The notes: generated by a model not told the origin, from the letters alone. Counted from the stretch's first letter, positions 16,481-26,357 are shown. The stretch is DNA of 64,000 bases from SAR202 cluster bacterium AD-804-J14_MRT_500m (GCA_009391275.1 VEXF01000002.1:1-64000), one strand, 5' to 3'. Translations and numbers: made by a program.

Positions 16481-16718
16481 CATCGAATTAAGAACCAACC
16501 CCAAGAATTACAGGTTTCATTAACTAAGTCCTGCCAGAAATTCCAATGATGCACCGCAGGATTAAACAGCTCTCTTTTGCGTGGACTGTTTATTTATCAC
16601 TTTTCTTTCAGATTAGTTATCATGTTTCTATCCATTTCGGATGAAGACCGAATATCCCCAGACTAGGGTTGCTTTCAAAAAATCGGTTTACAAGTTAACC
16701 GATTAGTAAGGACTAGGC

Positions 16719-17231
16719 GTGGATTGCCAGCCAAAATTAAATGTAGTGCTAGTCACTCCAGAAATCCCGCAGAACACGGGCAACATTATCCGGTTATGCG
16801 CAAACGTCGGAGCCATTTTACACTTGGTTAAACCCCTGGGGTTTAGGTTAGACAATTCCAATTTGCGCAGGGCATCTCTAGATTACAGTGACCTTGTGGA
16901 CATCCGCTTGCACGATTCGATAGATAGTTTTTGGGATGGTTTATCAATCGAAACAATTTACGGGGCAGCTATTTCTGGATCCGTCCTATACACGACCCCA
17001 AAGTACAATCCTGGAGATTCCATCATTTTGGGTCCCGAAAGTGTAGGATTACCAGAGAACATACTGGGACGGATAAGCCCTCAAAATCGTGTTCATATCC
17101 CCATGGCGCCTGCAAACCGTAGCTTAAATATCTCCAATGCGACCGCCATTATAGTTTACGAGATGTGGCGGCAGATTAATTTTCTTGGGGCATCCATTTC
17201 CCAATATAAAGACCGGTCTTATTTTTCGTAG
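16719..17231 (+). CDS. trmL: tRNA (cytidine/uridine-2'-O)-methyltransferase, TrmL-like
   Basis: This SPOUT-class enzyme 2'-O-methylates the wobble base of certain leucine tRNAs. The three SPOUT motifs are present in the 170-residue protein: PEIPQNTGNIIRLCAN near residue 14, LGPESVGLPE near 103, and IPMAPANRSLNISNATAIIV near 128, which form the trefoil-knot SAM site. Length is typical. Translation starts at GTG with AAGGA upstream. Confidence 0.93.
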   Translation: MDCQPKLNVVLVTPEIPQNTGNIIRLCANVGAILHLVKPLGFRLDNSNLRRASLDYSDLVDIRLHDSIDSFWDGLSIETIYGAAISGSVLYTTPKYNPGDSIILGPESVGLPENILGRISPQNRVHIPMAPANRSLNISNATAIIVYEMWRQINFLGASISQYKDRSYFS

Positions 17232-17295
17232 AATAATATATTATAAGTCTCATCTTGCTACTATCACTGGGAACTACACCTAAGGAAACCTTATT

Positions 17296-17949
17296 TTGGC
17301 CATAAAAAGAGAGACGCCGTACATTTGGGTAACCTGGCTGACCAAGCTACTAGTTGGCGAGAACTCCTGCGAATGGGCTGCGTGGTTTAAATCCAACCAC
17401 GAGAGTAGCAGCTGGCCCAAGACCCCCTCTACCTTTGATAGTGCAACTTGGCAACTGGGCCATACTGCGTTGCTAAATAGGATCAGAGAAACCGCTGAAG
17501 AAGCGGGCAAAGTCGTATTCACCGAATCCCAAAATCATTTTTCATTGAGGGGCCGCACAGCAACCCTCGGCGGAAAGCCAGATTTGATCACGATCTCGGG
17601 CGAACACGGAATGATAATCGATGCCAAGACTGGTCAGCCTTCACCGTCGCATCATGTTCAACTACTATTGTACATGTATGCCATACCTAGGTCTTTACTC
17701 CAATATAAAGGAATCGATTTCGAGGGCAAAGTCGTATACCCTGATCATGAAGCGTACATACCAAGCTTCGCACTAGATGACACCTTCATAGATAATTTCA
17801 GCGAGTTAATCCAGCGATTGGCATCTGACGACCCTGCAAGAAAAGTGCCAAGCAAATTAGAATGTGGTTTTTGCAACATAACTTCTGCTGACTGCAAGGA
17901 ACGGGTAGAAATCGACATTACTAGCGATGCAAAGACCGATGATTTCTGA
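17296..17949 (+). CDS. Cas4/AddB-like PD-(D/E)XK nuclease with Fe-S cysteines
   Basis: The 217-residue protein has the RecB-type nuclease motifs in order: H56 in LGHTALL, D96 in GGKPDLI, D109 and K111 in IIDAKTG, and Q122/Y126 in HHVQLLLYMY. One cysteine (C25) precedes the nuclease core and three (C190, C193, C200) follow it, the layout that holds a [4Fe-4S] cluster in Cas4 and AddB. There is no cas gene or helicase nearby, so it is a stand-alone member, perhaps for DNA repair. The start is TTG at 17296 behind AAGGAA. The fold call is confident; the role is unknown. Confidence 0.78.
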   Translation: MAIKRETPYIWVTWLTKLLVGENSCEWAAWFKSNHESSSWPKTPSTFDSATWQLGHTALLNRIRETAEEAGKVVFTESQNHFSLRGRTATLGGKPDLITISGEHGMIIDAKTGQPSPSHHVQLLLYMYAIPRSLLQYKGIDFEGKVVYPDHEAYIPSFALDDTFIDNFSELIQRLASDDPARKVPSKLECGFCNITSADCKERVEIDITSDAKTDDF

Positions 17950-18196
17950 AATCTAATCCAGTGGAATAATGCGAGAGACGGCTTATCAATACAAAGCCCC
18001 ACGAACACTACTACAAAGGTGGTTATACGCGTTCAAATCGATGTGAACGACTAGAATAAAACCTGAGGCGATCAGAAGAACCTCCGGGAATATCCCAATC
18101 CTACTACCAAGATTGCAAATTATTGCTACGGAACTTGCACAATGAATTCAAAGACAACCGAACTTCAATAAAAGAACATGTGATTGGACTTTTACT

Positions 18197-19216
18197 ATGA
18201 ACTCGCCAACAGGAAATAATCACCCTACCAACGAACAAGTCTACCAAGACAATTTTATCTTTGACGCACTAAATACCAGCAATTGGGATGACGCAAATGT
18301 CTTTTCAAGCCTAGCAGAGGGTCAGGTCACGGCGATTAATGCCACTATAGTTATATGGGAAAACTACCAGCAAACTATCCGGGAAATTGAAAAATGGAAG
18401 CATCGATTCGAAGCTCAGAGTACGACCTTGGCAAGCGCATTAACAATTGAAGACATCAAAAATGCAAAGGAAACACAAAAAACCGGCGTAATCCTTGGAT
18501 GGCAAAACGCTACCCCTATCGAAAACGATTTGAACAATCTATCGGTTTTTTATGACCTAGGGGTCCGTATCATTCAGCTCACGTACAACGAGCGAAACTT
18601 GCTAGGTAATGGCTGCTATGAACGTAAGGACGAAGGGTTAAGTCACTTCGGAGTAGACGCCGTTAAAGAAATGAACGAACTGGGAATCCTAATAGACCTC
18701 TCGCATTGCGGAGATCAGACGTGCTATGACGCTATCGAGTTATCTGAAAAACCCGTGGCAATAACCCATTCTAATTCCCGCAACTTCTTCGTACATCCTC
18801 GGAATAAACCCGAACCCATGATAAAACTGCTAGTTGAAAAAGGCGGGGTAATAGGGGCAAATGCCTTCCCTCCATTCTTGCCGAGGGGTTTTGAGTCAAC
18901 ACTCAATGATTATGTCGATGCCATTGAAGATTTGGTATACATCGCTGGGGTAGACCATGTAGGAATCGGTACAGATTTCACGCAAGGCCAATCAAATCAA
19001 TGGATGGATCGATTGTTCTATCAACAGGGAACAAAACCGAAACAAAGACCCAAGCCTTACCCCAACCCAGTTCACCATCCCAATGGGTTGGAAAATCCAT
19101 CTAAGTTATCAAGTGTCGCCACCGAGCTTGTAAAGAGAGGATATGCTGCCGACGATGTTGGGAAAATACTTGGCGGAAACTGGATGAGATTACTCGAAAG
19201 TGTCTGGAAGCGATAG
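18197..19216 (+). CDS. Membrane dipeptidase (M19) family protein lacking the HxD motif
   Basis: The 339-residue protein matches the renal dipeptidase TIM-barrel family: GVILGWQNATPI, LGVRIIQLTYNERNLLG, GILIDLSHCG (metal histidine) and ITHSNSR (second metal histidine), with HVGIGTDFTQG near the end. The usual N-terminal metal motif DGHND is replaced by DALNT, and the bridging glutamate position is Q in GWQN. This belongs to a branch of M19 with altered metal ligands, so activity on dipeptides is uncertain. No signal peptide is seen. Confidence 0.82.
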   Translation: MNSPTGNNHPTNEQVYQDNFIFDALNTSNWDDANVFSSLAEGQVTAINATIVIWENYQQTIREIEKWKHRFEAQSTTLASALTIEDIKNAKETQKTGVILGWQNATPIENDLNNLSVFYDLGVRIIQLTYNERNLLGNGCYERKDEGLSHFGVDAVKEMNELGILIDLSHCGDQTCYDAIELSEKPVAITHSNSRNFFVHPRNKPEPMIKLLVEKGGVIGANAFPPFLPRGFESTLNDYVDAIEDLVYIAGVDHVGIGTDFTQGQSNQWMDRLFYQQGTKPKQRPKPYPNPVHHPNGLENPSKLSSVATELVKRGYAADDVGKILGGNWMRLLESVWKR

Positions 19217-19600
19217 CCGATTATCTGTCGCACAATATGAACTCTCGACCTATTAGATGATTCCATGCGTTCCTAAAATTGCATAGGTTTCACCTTTCAC
19301 CCAAGCGTTGCAATGCCATGACTAAAGCTGTCCAAACAATTTAGTGCAGCCTCGGAATGTAAACTTACCTCAAAATTGCAGTGGCCAACCTACCCGAAGC
19401 CTGAATCCAAGACCTTTCTACAGGCAAAATCCCCAAACTCACGCGAAAATTTCGCTTATTAAGCGAATGTAGGGTGTCAATTCTGCTCTATTTCGGATTC
19501 GAAATGTGATTATTCAGGCACACTAACACTGGTATCATGGTGTAGTTAGCACTAAATTCGGTCGATATTGTAGGAAATCAGTAGGATAGGAGGGAACGAT
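19217..19600. other. Intergenic region with a 17-bp palindrome
   Basis: No gene is visible in these 384 bases. TTCGCTTA-T-TAAGCGAA at 19451-19467 is a perfect dyad with one central base, and TTTCG-GATT-CGAAA lies at 19491-19504. They may form an operator for the membrane protein gene that starts at 19601 behind AGGAGGG. Confidence 0.45.
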
Positions 19601-20251
19601 ATGGGAAACATATCAGCTACAAAGCTGGGAGGGATTTGTCTCATAGTTGGCCCAGCACTAGCAACAATCTTGTACTTCGTAATTTACATGATATTGGGAA
19701 ACCCTGGGACTGACCCCGCGAATTGGGGAAATGTAGCAAAAGACGCTATAGCACAAGGCGGCGTAGAGACCATACTTCTGATGATACCACCGGTAGGAAT
19801 AATCTTAGCTTTTTACGGTCTCTCGGTGTTGCATGCTTCCATAAAAGAAAATGGCAATAACGAAGCACTTTTTGGACTCGGACTAACCATGTTTGTGGTG
19901 AGCGTAATCGCCACAATAATAGGCTGGGGCATGTTACAGGCAATTTCATGGCCCAATACCGACGGAGCGGCAATTGCATCCATAAGCCAAGGTGTGAGTG
20001 GGTACGGGTGGATGATAGGCTCAATCGGTTTCATGCTAATGAGTTTAGTAGTGGCGAACAATCGTGAAAGTCTGCACCAGATACTTGCATACATAGTATC
20101 GATTGTTTTCCTGATAGTGGTCATCTTCAGCATCATTGCGATTGTTGATACAGGCGCACTACAGATCTCCCAGATGATAAATGGAATTAGCTATATCATA
20201 ATTTCAATCTGGAGTGTCACTCTAGGAATGGGCATGCTTAAAAAAGCTTAG
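19601..20251 (+). CDS. Integral membrane protein, unknown
   Basis: The 216-residue product has about six predicted transmembrane helices, at roughly residues 9-32, 55-77, 90-115, 130-150, 162-184 and 192-212, resembling DUF4386-like bacterial membrane proteins in layout only. No catalytic motif is visible. A strong AGGAGGG lies before the ATG, and the gene ends at a shared bidirectional terminator. Confidence 0.7.
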   Translation: MGNISATKLGGICLIVGPALATILYFVIYMILGNPGTDPANWGNVAKDAIAQGGVETILLMIPPVGIILAFYGLSVLHASIKENGNNEALFGLGLTMFVVSVIATIIGWGMLQAISWPNTDGAAIASISQGVSGYGWMIGSIGFMLMSLVVANNRESLHQILAYIVSIVFLIVVIFSIIAIVDTGALQISQMINGISYIIISIWSVTLGMGMLKKA

Positions 20252-20290
20252 TCTAACAAGGGATTGTTTAACCGCTAATGCGGGTAACAA

Positions 20291-20327
20291 TAAAAGGCCG
20301 GGAGCGACAGCTCACCGGCCTTTTATT
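20291..20327. terminator. Bidirectional terminator
   Basis: AAAAGGCCGG pairs with CCGGCCTTTT, with an inner GAGC/GCTC helix; the plus strand ends in TTTTATTTAT and the minus strand in TTTTATTG. It separates two converging genes. Confidence 0.9.
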
Positions 20328-20785
20328 TATTCTGGCACTACATCCGTGCATGCAAACTGCACCACTGGTATAGTCCGGTGCGTTTTATCTTGATACTTGG
20401 AGAAACCTGGGTAATATCTTATGAATTTGATCCATATATCGTCTTTTTGTTTCCCTGCTAAGACAGATGCGGTCACCTTGATGTATCTCTTGTTGATTAA
20501 CAACCAAGCCATCGGTTCCGATACCAGGTTCAAATACCATTCCGGATGTCTATCATTACCCCCGAACGACGCAACACAGTAATAGAATTCGTCATCTCCG
20601 ATATATAACAGGGTAGTGTACCTGCAACGCCCAGTCCTCCTGCCTTTGGTCGTAAGCAGAAGCACATCTAACCCGGCAAGGCTATGCATAAACTTTCCGT
20701 GGCTTATCCGAAGCGCTTGGCTATGAGCACGACCGAACCAACCAATCAATTTGTAGCGTATAGTTCTTGGACCAGTGAGCACCAA
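20327..20785 (-). CDS. Ddn-like F420-dependent nitroreductase/quinone reductase
   Basis: The 152-residue protein matches the deazaflavin-dependent nitroreductase (DUF385) family: LLLTTKGRRTGRCRYTTLLY at about 42-61, then a short beta strand and GGNDRHPEWYLNLV near 75-88, the F420-contacting segment. Family members use F420H2 to reduce quinones or nitro compounds in Actinobacteria and Chloroflexota. It converges on the preceding membrane protein gene. Confidence 0.88.
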   Translation of the reverse strand: MVLTGPRTIRYKLIGWFGRAHSQALRISHGKFMHSLAGLDVLLLTTKGRRTGRCRYTTLLYIGDDEFYYCVASFGGNDRHPEWYLNLVSEPMAWLLINKRYIKVTASVLAGKQKDDIWIKFIRYYPGFSKYQDKTHRTIPVVQFACTDVVPE

Positions 20786-21060
20786 ATCCTCTTACCAATA
20801 AAATACGGACTCGGATCAACTTAGGATCACAATATCTATTTTCAGACTATACAACCCATCATCTCATGGCTTATATCTATTATGCGACAAAACCTAATCA
20901 TCTTGTTTTATTGGATCTCCAACTTCTAGACTCGACAGACTGCCCTGGTGTTATAGCCCAAAAGTGACCTCTTGAAATTACAATTGGCGTCATGGTGAGA
21001 TGGATGTATTCTACAAATCAACTTCTATCAAAATAGGCTTCAGTCAGAAAGGGATAGGAT

Positions 21061-21543
21061 ATGAACGCATTGATAAACCAATATTCGTTCATAATTTTAG
21101 GAGCCTTGATCCTCCTAGCGGCGACTTTTGTTTGCTGGCGTTTTGGAAGTCTAAAATTCGTTCTAATTGGAGTAGGCCTGATCTTTATTCTACTTCTTGC
21201 GTCCCAATTGCTCCTAAGAACAAACACTCCTACATATTCGACCGTAGAGTCTTTTGACAACGTCTTAGCATCTCAGAAACCTATTTTCTTAGAACTCTAC
21301 TCCAATTTTTGAATTGGCTGCCTGGCGGCCAAGCCTTCAGTAGATAGGCTAGAATCCGAGTTGCCAAAACACTTTGTAGTAATCCGTGTAGACATCGGAT
21401 CAGAACTTGGCCAACACATCCGTAATAAGTATCAGGCCAAATCTGTTCCAACTTTCTTGGTTTTAGACCATGCTGGGAAGATAGCACTACGACACAATGG
21501 GAAAGTACCCGAATTAAGAGAGATATTAAGCCTAGATTTTTAG
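21061..21543 (+). CDS. Thioredoxin-like membrane protein with probable selenocysteine (UxxC)
   Basis: The frame encodes 160 residues if the TGA at 21310-21312 is read through. Residues 7-28 and 31-52 are membrane spans. A thioredoxin fold follows: PIFLELYSNF, then TGA-Ile-Gly-Cys, AAKPSVDRLE, VIRVDI, and the cis-proline segment SVPTFLVLD. The stop falls exactly where the first cysteine of CxxC belongs (residue 84, with C87 as the second), and the frame and homology continue unbroken after it. A hairpin starts two bases downstream (21314). UxxC thioredoxins are an established bacterial selenoprotein class. The alternative is a single TGC/TGT to TGA nonsense mutation. The active site would lie next to the membrane, probably facing outward. 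Confidence 0.65.
21314..21332 (+). promoter_or_regulatory. Candidate bacterial SECIS hairpin
   Basis: TTGGCTGC pairs with GCGGCCAA (one U-G pair) around a CTG apex, starting two bases after the in-frame TGA. Bacterial SECIS elements lie immediately 3' of the UGA with an apical loop containing G. The stem here is short and the loop small, so SelB binding is only plausible. Confidence 0.4.
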
Positions 21544-21813
21544 GTGAACGAACGACATCAAAAAGACAAAATTGGCCATATCACCACTCGAAAACAAAAA
21601 GCTGGCCCCTTTGAGATCATGAAGTCACATTATTAGTGACAAGGAAGACCGTGTATACCACTCCCAGATATTTTATATCGGGCATGTTCAGAATCGATCG
21701 TCAGGCTCGAGTATGTCATTCAACACATAAACCATGACAAAAATGTTAACCTCTTCTAACCAAAGATAATTCACCTCTATAATGCGGCCACGAGATACAT
21801 CATCTGGAGTTAC

Positions 21814-24474
21814 TTGATGCTTTCAATAGATTTTAAAAAATACACGCTATCGAATGGTCTTGACGTTATCTTGCATCAAGATCATACCCTTCCGATCGCA
21901 GCCGTAAACCTCTGGTATCACGTTGGATCTAAAAATGAAGAAGCAGGACGCACTGGCTTCGCACATCTTTTCGAACATATCATGTTCGAAGGTTCTCAAA
22001 ATCATGATACTGATTTTTTCGAACCCCTAGAAAAAGTAGGTGCCAATATTAATGGCTCTACGACCAACGATCGCACCAACTATTGGACTAACGTGCCAGC
22101 CAATTATCTTGAAATGGTGCTGTGGTTGGAATCTGATCGCATGGGATTCCTACTTGAAGCTCTAGACCAAAAACGCCTCGACATACAACGGGATGTTGTA
22201 AAAAACGAACGGAGACAAAGTTACGAAAATCGCCCATATGGCAAATCCCATCTTGCCCTCGAGTCTGCAGTATTTCCAGAACCACATCTTTACAGTTGGC
22301 CAGTAATCGGTTCCCAAGAGGATCTAAGTGCCGCAGAGCTAGACGATGTTAAACACTTTTTCCGTAAATACTATTCCCCGAACAACGCAAGCCTAACAAT
22401 TGCCGGTGATATAAACATAGATGAAACTGAACTTTTGATTGAACGCTATTTTGGGAGCATAACTCCTGGGCCAACGCTGGACCGGGTAGATCACATGGAT
22501 TCTCCATTGCTGGGTGAAGTCCATCTAGACATGCATGACAAGGTCCAGTTGCCAAGATTATCCTTAGTATGGCCAACCGGCCCGATGTTCGGACCCGATG
22601 AACCTAGCCTCGACTTGTTAGCCTCAATCCTAGGCGATGGAAAATCCTCTCGCCTACATCAAAAACTTGTATACGAAAAACAGATAGCACGCGATGTTGT
22701 TGTGGCAAACCATACTCGAGAGATAGCCGGTGAATTTATAATACAAATCACGGGAAATCCTGGCCAAGACCTTGATGAGATTCAGAAAATTGTCGACCAC
22801 GAACTGGATGAATTCAAGTCTCGAGTTCCCACTGAACGTGAATTAGGACGATCTCTCAATCACTTTGAAAGCGCTAACGTCCGCGGGCTTCAACGAATCG
22901 GAGGATTTGGAGGACGGGCGGATCAACTAAACCTTTTCAATACATTCACCGGCAATCCCCACGGAATCAACTCTGACATAGAGCGATACCGATCTGTTTC
23001 CCTTGGTGACATCACCCGAGCAGCGAATGGACTAGGAAATAACCGGGTTCGCATGACAGTCGTCCCAGAAAAACCGGTCTCGGCAGGACCATCAGGCGAG
23101 GTTGACAGGACACTAACACCTTCTGCTCGCCCGACCCCTTCATTTTCGCCATCAGTTCCGACACGAGAAACATTATCTAATGGTCTCAACCTGCTCCACA
23201 TTAAAGATTCGAACTTGCCATTAGTCTCGTTGCGTATGGTTGCCAGTTCAGGAACCACATCCGATCCATTAGAGAGTCCAGGATTGTCTCACTTCATGGC
23301 AACCATGTTGTGTGAAGGCACAGCGAATCTAACTGGCCAACAGATCTCCGAAGAGATGGAGTTCATGGGTTCGCATCTAATTAGTTCAGCTTCCAACGAA
23401 CAAAGTTTCATCGGAGCTGCGACGCTAACCCAACATTGGGAGAGGGCACTAGAAATACTGGGAGATGCAGCCCTAAACGCCTCCTTTCCAGACGACGAAT
23501 TAGAAAGGGTCCGAAAAGAGCGCTTAGTTGACCTCAGTCGCATTTCAGACGATTCTACGATCATAGCGCAGCTTGCTGCGCGTTCGCTTTTATATGGGGC
23601 TAACACTCCATATGGAAATCCGCCTTTCGGGACTCCGACCACAATATCATCGTTTAACCGTGATCATCTCGACGCACAATTTTCGAATATTTATCAACCC
23701 AACAAATCCACCTTGGTAGCCGTAGGTGACATCTCATCTACAGACCTAATCACAAAGGTAAGCGGTATTTTCGGTCAATGGAAAACACCTGAATCCGAGT
23801 TATCGTCTACGGATGCCGTAATTGCCGAACCTGCACAACCAATAACAAAAATTTATATCTCCGATAAACCAGGTGCCGCACAATCGGTAATCAGAGCTGG
23901 GCATCTAACGATCGACAGACATCATGAGGACTACTATGCCCTCAACCTACTAAATTACCTTTTCGGTGGTCATTTTATGGCACGCTTAAACCAGAATCTT
24001 CGTCAGGACAAAGGATACAGTTATGGTTTTCATTCTTCCGTAGACTGGACAACCGGCCCATCATCCCTCGTAGCATGGGGTTCGGTACAAACGGAAGTCA
24101 CTAAAGAATCAGTAATTGAAATATTGAAGGAATTTGATGACATCCATGGTTCGCGACCTGTGGGCAACGAAGAATTTGCCTCGGCTCGCGACGGACTTCT
24201 AAAAGGCTTCGCTGGCCAGTTCGAAACACAGGACCAATTGGTATCGCAGATTTGTCGAGCCCTGATGTTCGGATTGCCTGACGACTACTATACGGGCCTT
24301 AGGACGAACTACGAGGCTCTCACCGTTGATGATATCAATCGCGTGGCAAGACAACACCTAAAATCTGACAATCTGATGCTTCTCGTTGTAGGAGATCGCG
24401 AAGTCATAGAGCCCCAGCTGGAAAAGCTTGGTTACCCAATTGTCCATGTTAACCACCAAGGACAGGAGTTATAA
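21814..24474 (+). CDS. M16 (pitrilysin/insulinase) zinc peptidase, two-domain
   Basis: The 886-residue protein contains two M16 modules. The N-terminal one is active-type, with the inverted zinc motif HLFEH (51-55) and the distal glutamate E132. The C-terminal module (from about 450, RETLSNGLNLL) lacks HxxEH, having LSHFMATM in its place, as in other fused M16 enzymes where the second half shapes the peptide chamber. There is no evident signal peptide. These enzymes degrade small peptides. The neighbouring PPOX-type gene begins one base after the stop codon, suggesting cotranscription. Confidence 0.92.
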   Translation: MMLSIDFKKYTLSNGLDVILHQDHTLPIAAVNLWYHVGSKNEEAGRTGFAHLFEHIMFEGSQNHDTDFFEPLEKVGANINGSTTNDRTNYWTNVPANYLEMVLWLESDRMGFLLEALDQKRLDIQRDVVKNERRQSYENRPYGKSHLALESAVFPEPHLYSWPVIGSQEDLSAAELDDVKHFFRKYYSPNNASLTIAGDINIDETELLIERYFGSITPGPTLDRVDHMDSPLLGEVHLDMHDKVQLPRLSLVWPTGPMFGPDEPSLDLLASILGDGKSSRLHQKLVYEKQIARDVVVANHTREIAGEFIIQITGNPGQDLDEIQKIVDHELDEFKSRVPTERELGRSLNHFESANVRGLQRIGGFGGRADQLNLFNTFTGNPHGINSDIERYRSVSLGDITRAANGLGNNRVRMTVVPEKPVSAGPSGEVDRTLTPSARPTPSFSPSVPTRETLSNGLNLLHIKDSNLPLVSLRMVASSGTTSDPLESPGLSHFMATMLCEGTANLTGQQISEEMEFMGSHLISSASNEQSFIGAATLTQHWERALEILGDAALNASFPDDELERVRKERLVDLSRISDDSTIIAQLAARSLLYGANTPYGNPPFGTPTTISSFNRDHLDAQFSNIYQPNKSTLVAVGDISSTDLITKVSGIFGQWKTPESELSSTDAVIAEPAQPITKIYISDKPGAAQSVIRAGHLTIDRHHEDYYALNLLNYLFGGHFMARLNQNLRQDKGYSYGFHSSVDWTTGPSSLVAWGSVQTEVTKESVIEILKEFDDIHGSRPVGNEEFASARDGLLKGFAGQFETQDQLVSQICRALMFGLPDDYYTGLRTNYEALTVDDINRVARQHLKSDNLMLLVVGDREVIEPQLEKLGYPIVHVNHQGQEL

Positions 24475-24475
24475 C

Positions 24476-24898
24476 ATGGACTTTGAAGACATCGTCAGCT
24501 TTCTTGAAACCAATCATAGGGGTGTAATCAGCACAAAAAGGCCAGATGGCGCTATGCATAGTAGTATCGTCGTGTGCGGCGCATATAAAGGGAACGCAGC
24601 TTTCGTATCAGTATATCCAAACTCACAAAAAATCAGGAACTTACGCAGGGATCCTAACTGTACTGTCCTAGCCGTTGCTGAAGATTGGCGTTCCTATGTC
24701 ACGGTCGAAGGGAAGGCTACTCTCTTGGATTATGTAAATACAAGTCCTGACACTATGCGGCTGATGTTACGAGAAGCATACATGTCGTGCAGTTCTACAC
24801 CCCATCCGAATTGGGAAGAATTTGACGAAGCGATGACCAAACAAAATGCAGTGATTGTGTTAGTAGATCCCCATAAGATCTACGGATTGCTAAGATAA
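24476..24898 (+). CDS. PPOX-class F420/flavin-dependent protein
   Basis: The 140-residue product has the split-barrel fold of pyridoxamine-5'-phosphate-oxidase-like proteins: GVISTKRPDGAMHSSIV, KIRNLRRDPNCTVLAV and YVTVEGKATLLD. Such short members in F420-producing phyla usually bind F420. The frame is open from 24428, but AGGAG stands eight bases before the ATG at 24476 and family homology starts there. It follows the M16 peptidase gene directly. Confidence 0.88.
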   Translation: MDFEDIVSFLETNHRGVISTKRPDGAMHSSIVVCGAYKGNAAFVSVYPNSQKIRNLRRDPNCTVLAVAEDWRSYVTVEGKATLLDYVNTSPDTMRLMLREAYMSCSSTPHPNWEEFDEAMTKQNAVIVLVDPHKIYGLLR

Positions 24899-25058
24899 CC
24901 ACCTGCATCCATGGCAAGGTGCTGTTCCGCCAAAGATACACCAGTTTCAGAATCAAAAGTCGCTATCAAAACTTTTTGACATCAACGCTTAAGAAGATCA
25001 TCATGTCGCCATTGCCATCGCCTTTAGGTGATGTTAATGCAACGAGTAATTTACACGT

Positions 25059-26357
25059 ATGTCGCACATAGAAGAGCCGCAAGTCACTGAAGATTCAAAG
25101 CCAGGTATCTTCTCGTCCCTAAGGTTTTCTGATTACCGGCGCCTGTGGATAGCTACAGCCATGGCCCAATCGGCCAGCTGGGCACTCATAGTTTTACGGG
25201 GTGCACTTGTCTATGAACTGACCAAGTCCAATGCATGGGTAGGACTAGTCACTGGGGCAGCGATGCTGCCAGCCCTCTTTATCACACCACTTTCTGGCCT
25301 AATGGCCGATCGGTTTGACAGGCGCCGTCTTCTGGCAGTTACCTACATTCTAAACCTTGCACAAAACCTATTCCTGGCGTCTATTGTCATTAGCGGCAAC
25401 GCCACTGAATATCACATACTCATATTAGCGATTGTGAACGGATCAATTCGCGCTGTTGAAATGCCAACAAACCAAGCAATCCTTCCCAGTTTGATTCCAA
25501 GGGGGCAATTACAAAACGCAGTTGCCCTTACACAACTGATGCAGCAGGGGGCAAGAATGATGGGTCCGCTCCTGATGTTGCCTTTCATTAGTTTTTTTAG
25601 CCCTGGCCCAGCATTCTTCGTATCAGCTGCCCTATACGCAATAGGTTGGTTGCAAATCATTGGAATCAGAACTACCTCTCGGGGCGTAATTGAATCCGGA
25701 AAAGGGATGGTGTCCAACTTGGTAGAGGGGGTTAGGTACATATATCTCCATCCACTACTCCTTTTCATCATGCTTATAGCTGTATTTCACTGCGCACTTA
25801 CCATGGCATTTGAGACAATATTTCCTTTTTTCTCACGTAGCACTCTTGGGTTGATAAGTGAAAAACAGATCTTTGAGGGCCCGACATTTTTAATGATTGG
25901 AGTCGGAACCGGTGCTATTTTTGGGACTCTACTTCTAGCCCGCATAAATGATGTTAAAACACGAGGCCGGTTATTTTTATGGTTCGGGATCATCAGTGGT
26001 CTATCGCCGGTGCTTTTATCTTTCACGTTCAACATACCGACAGCCATGGTCGCAGCTGGATTAATGGGAGCCTCAACCGCGGGATTCATGACCTTGAGCC
26101 ACGGGATGGTCCAAGCCATCACCCCAGATGCTGTTAGAGGACGTGTATTAGGTGCTAATACATGGCATGTCTTGGGAGCTATGGCCGGTTTCAATCTTGT
26201 TAACGGACAACTTATGGATCTTTCATGGATGTCCCCGGCATTACTCCTTACCGCTACGGGTCTCATATTCGTTTGGATAATGGCCGCTAGCTTTCTAGCT
26301 CCTCATCTTCGTTCCATATATACCAAGGGGATTCCATCCACCACGTTGAAAGTTTAA
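25059..26357 (+). CDS. MFS transporter, EntS/MFS_3-like
   Basis: The 432-residue protein has twelve predicted membrane helices and the MFS motif A-like loop GLMADRFDRRRLLAV after helix 2. The N-terminal FSSLRFSDYRRLW is typical of the MFS_3 branch, which includes enterobactin and drug exporters. The substrate is unknown. It starts 160 bases after the PPOX gene. Confidence 0.9.
   Translation: MSHIEEPQVTEDSKPGIFSSLRFSDYRRLWIATAMAQSASWALIVLRGALVYELTKSNAWVGLVTGAAMLPALFITPLSGLMADRFDRRRLLAVTYILNLAQNLFLASIVISGNATEYHILILAIVNGSIRAVEMPTNQAILPSLIPRGQLQNAVALTQLMQQGARMMGPLLMLPFISFFSPGPAFFVSAALYAIGWLQIIGIRTTSRGVIESGKGMVSNLVEGVRYIYLHPLLLFIMLIAVFHCALTMAFETIFPFFSRSTLGLISEKQIFEGPTFLMIGVGTGAIFGTLLLARINDVKTRGRLFLWFGIISGLSPVLLSFTFNIPTAMVAAGLMGASTAGFMTLSHGMVQAITPDAVRGRVLGANTWHVLGAMAGFNLVNGQLMDLSWMSPALLLTATGLIFVWIMAASFLAPHLRSIYTKGIPSTTLKV

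Noticed and set aside
16093..16554. Leftward 153-residue frame opposite the small membrane protein
   Set aside because: It lacks a recognisable domain, and the rightward frame has well-formed membrane helices.
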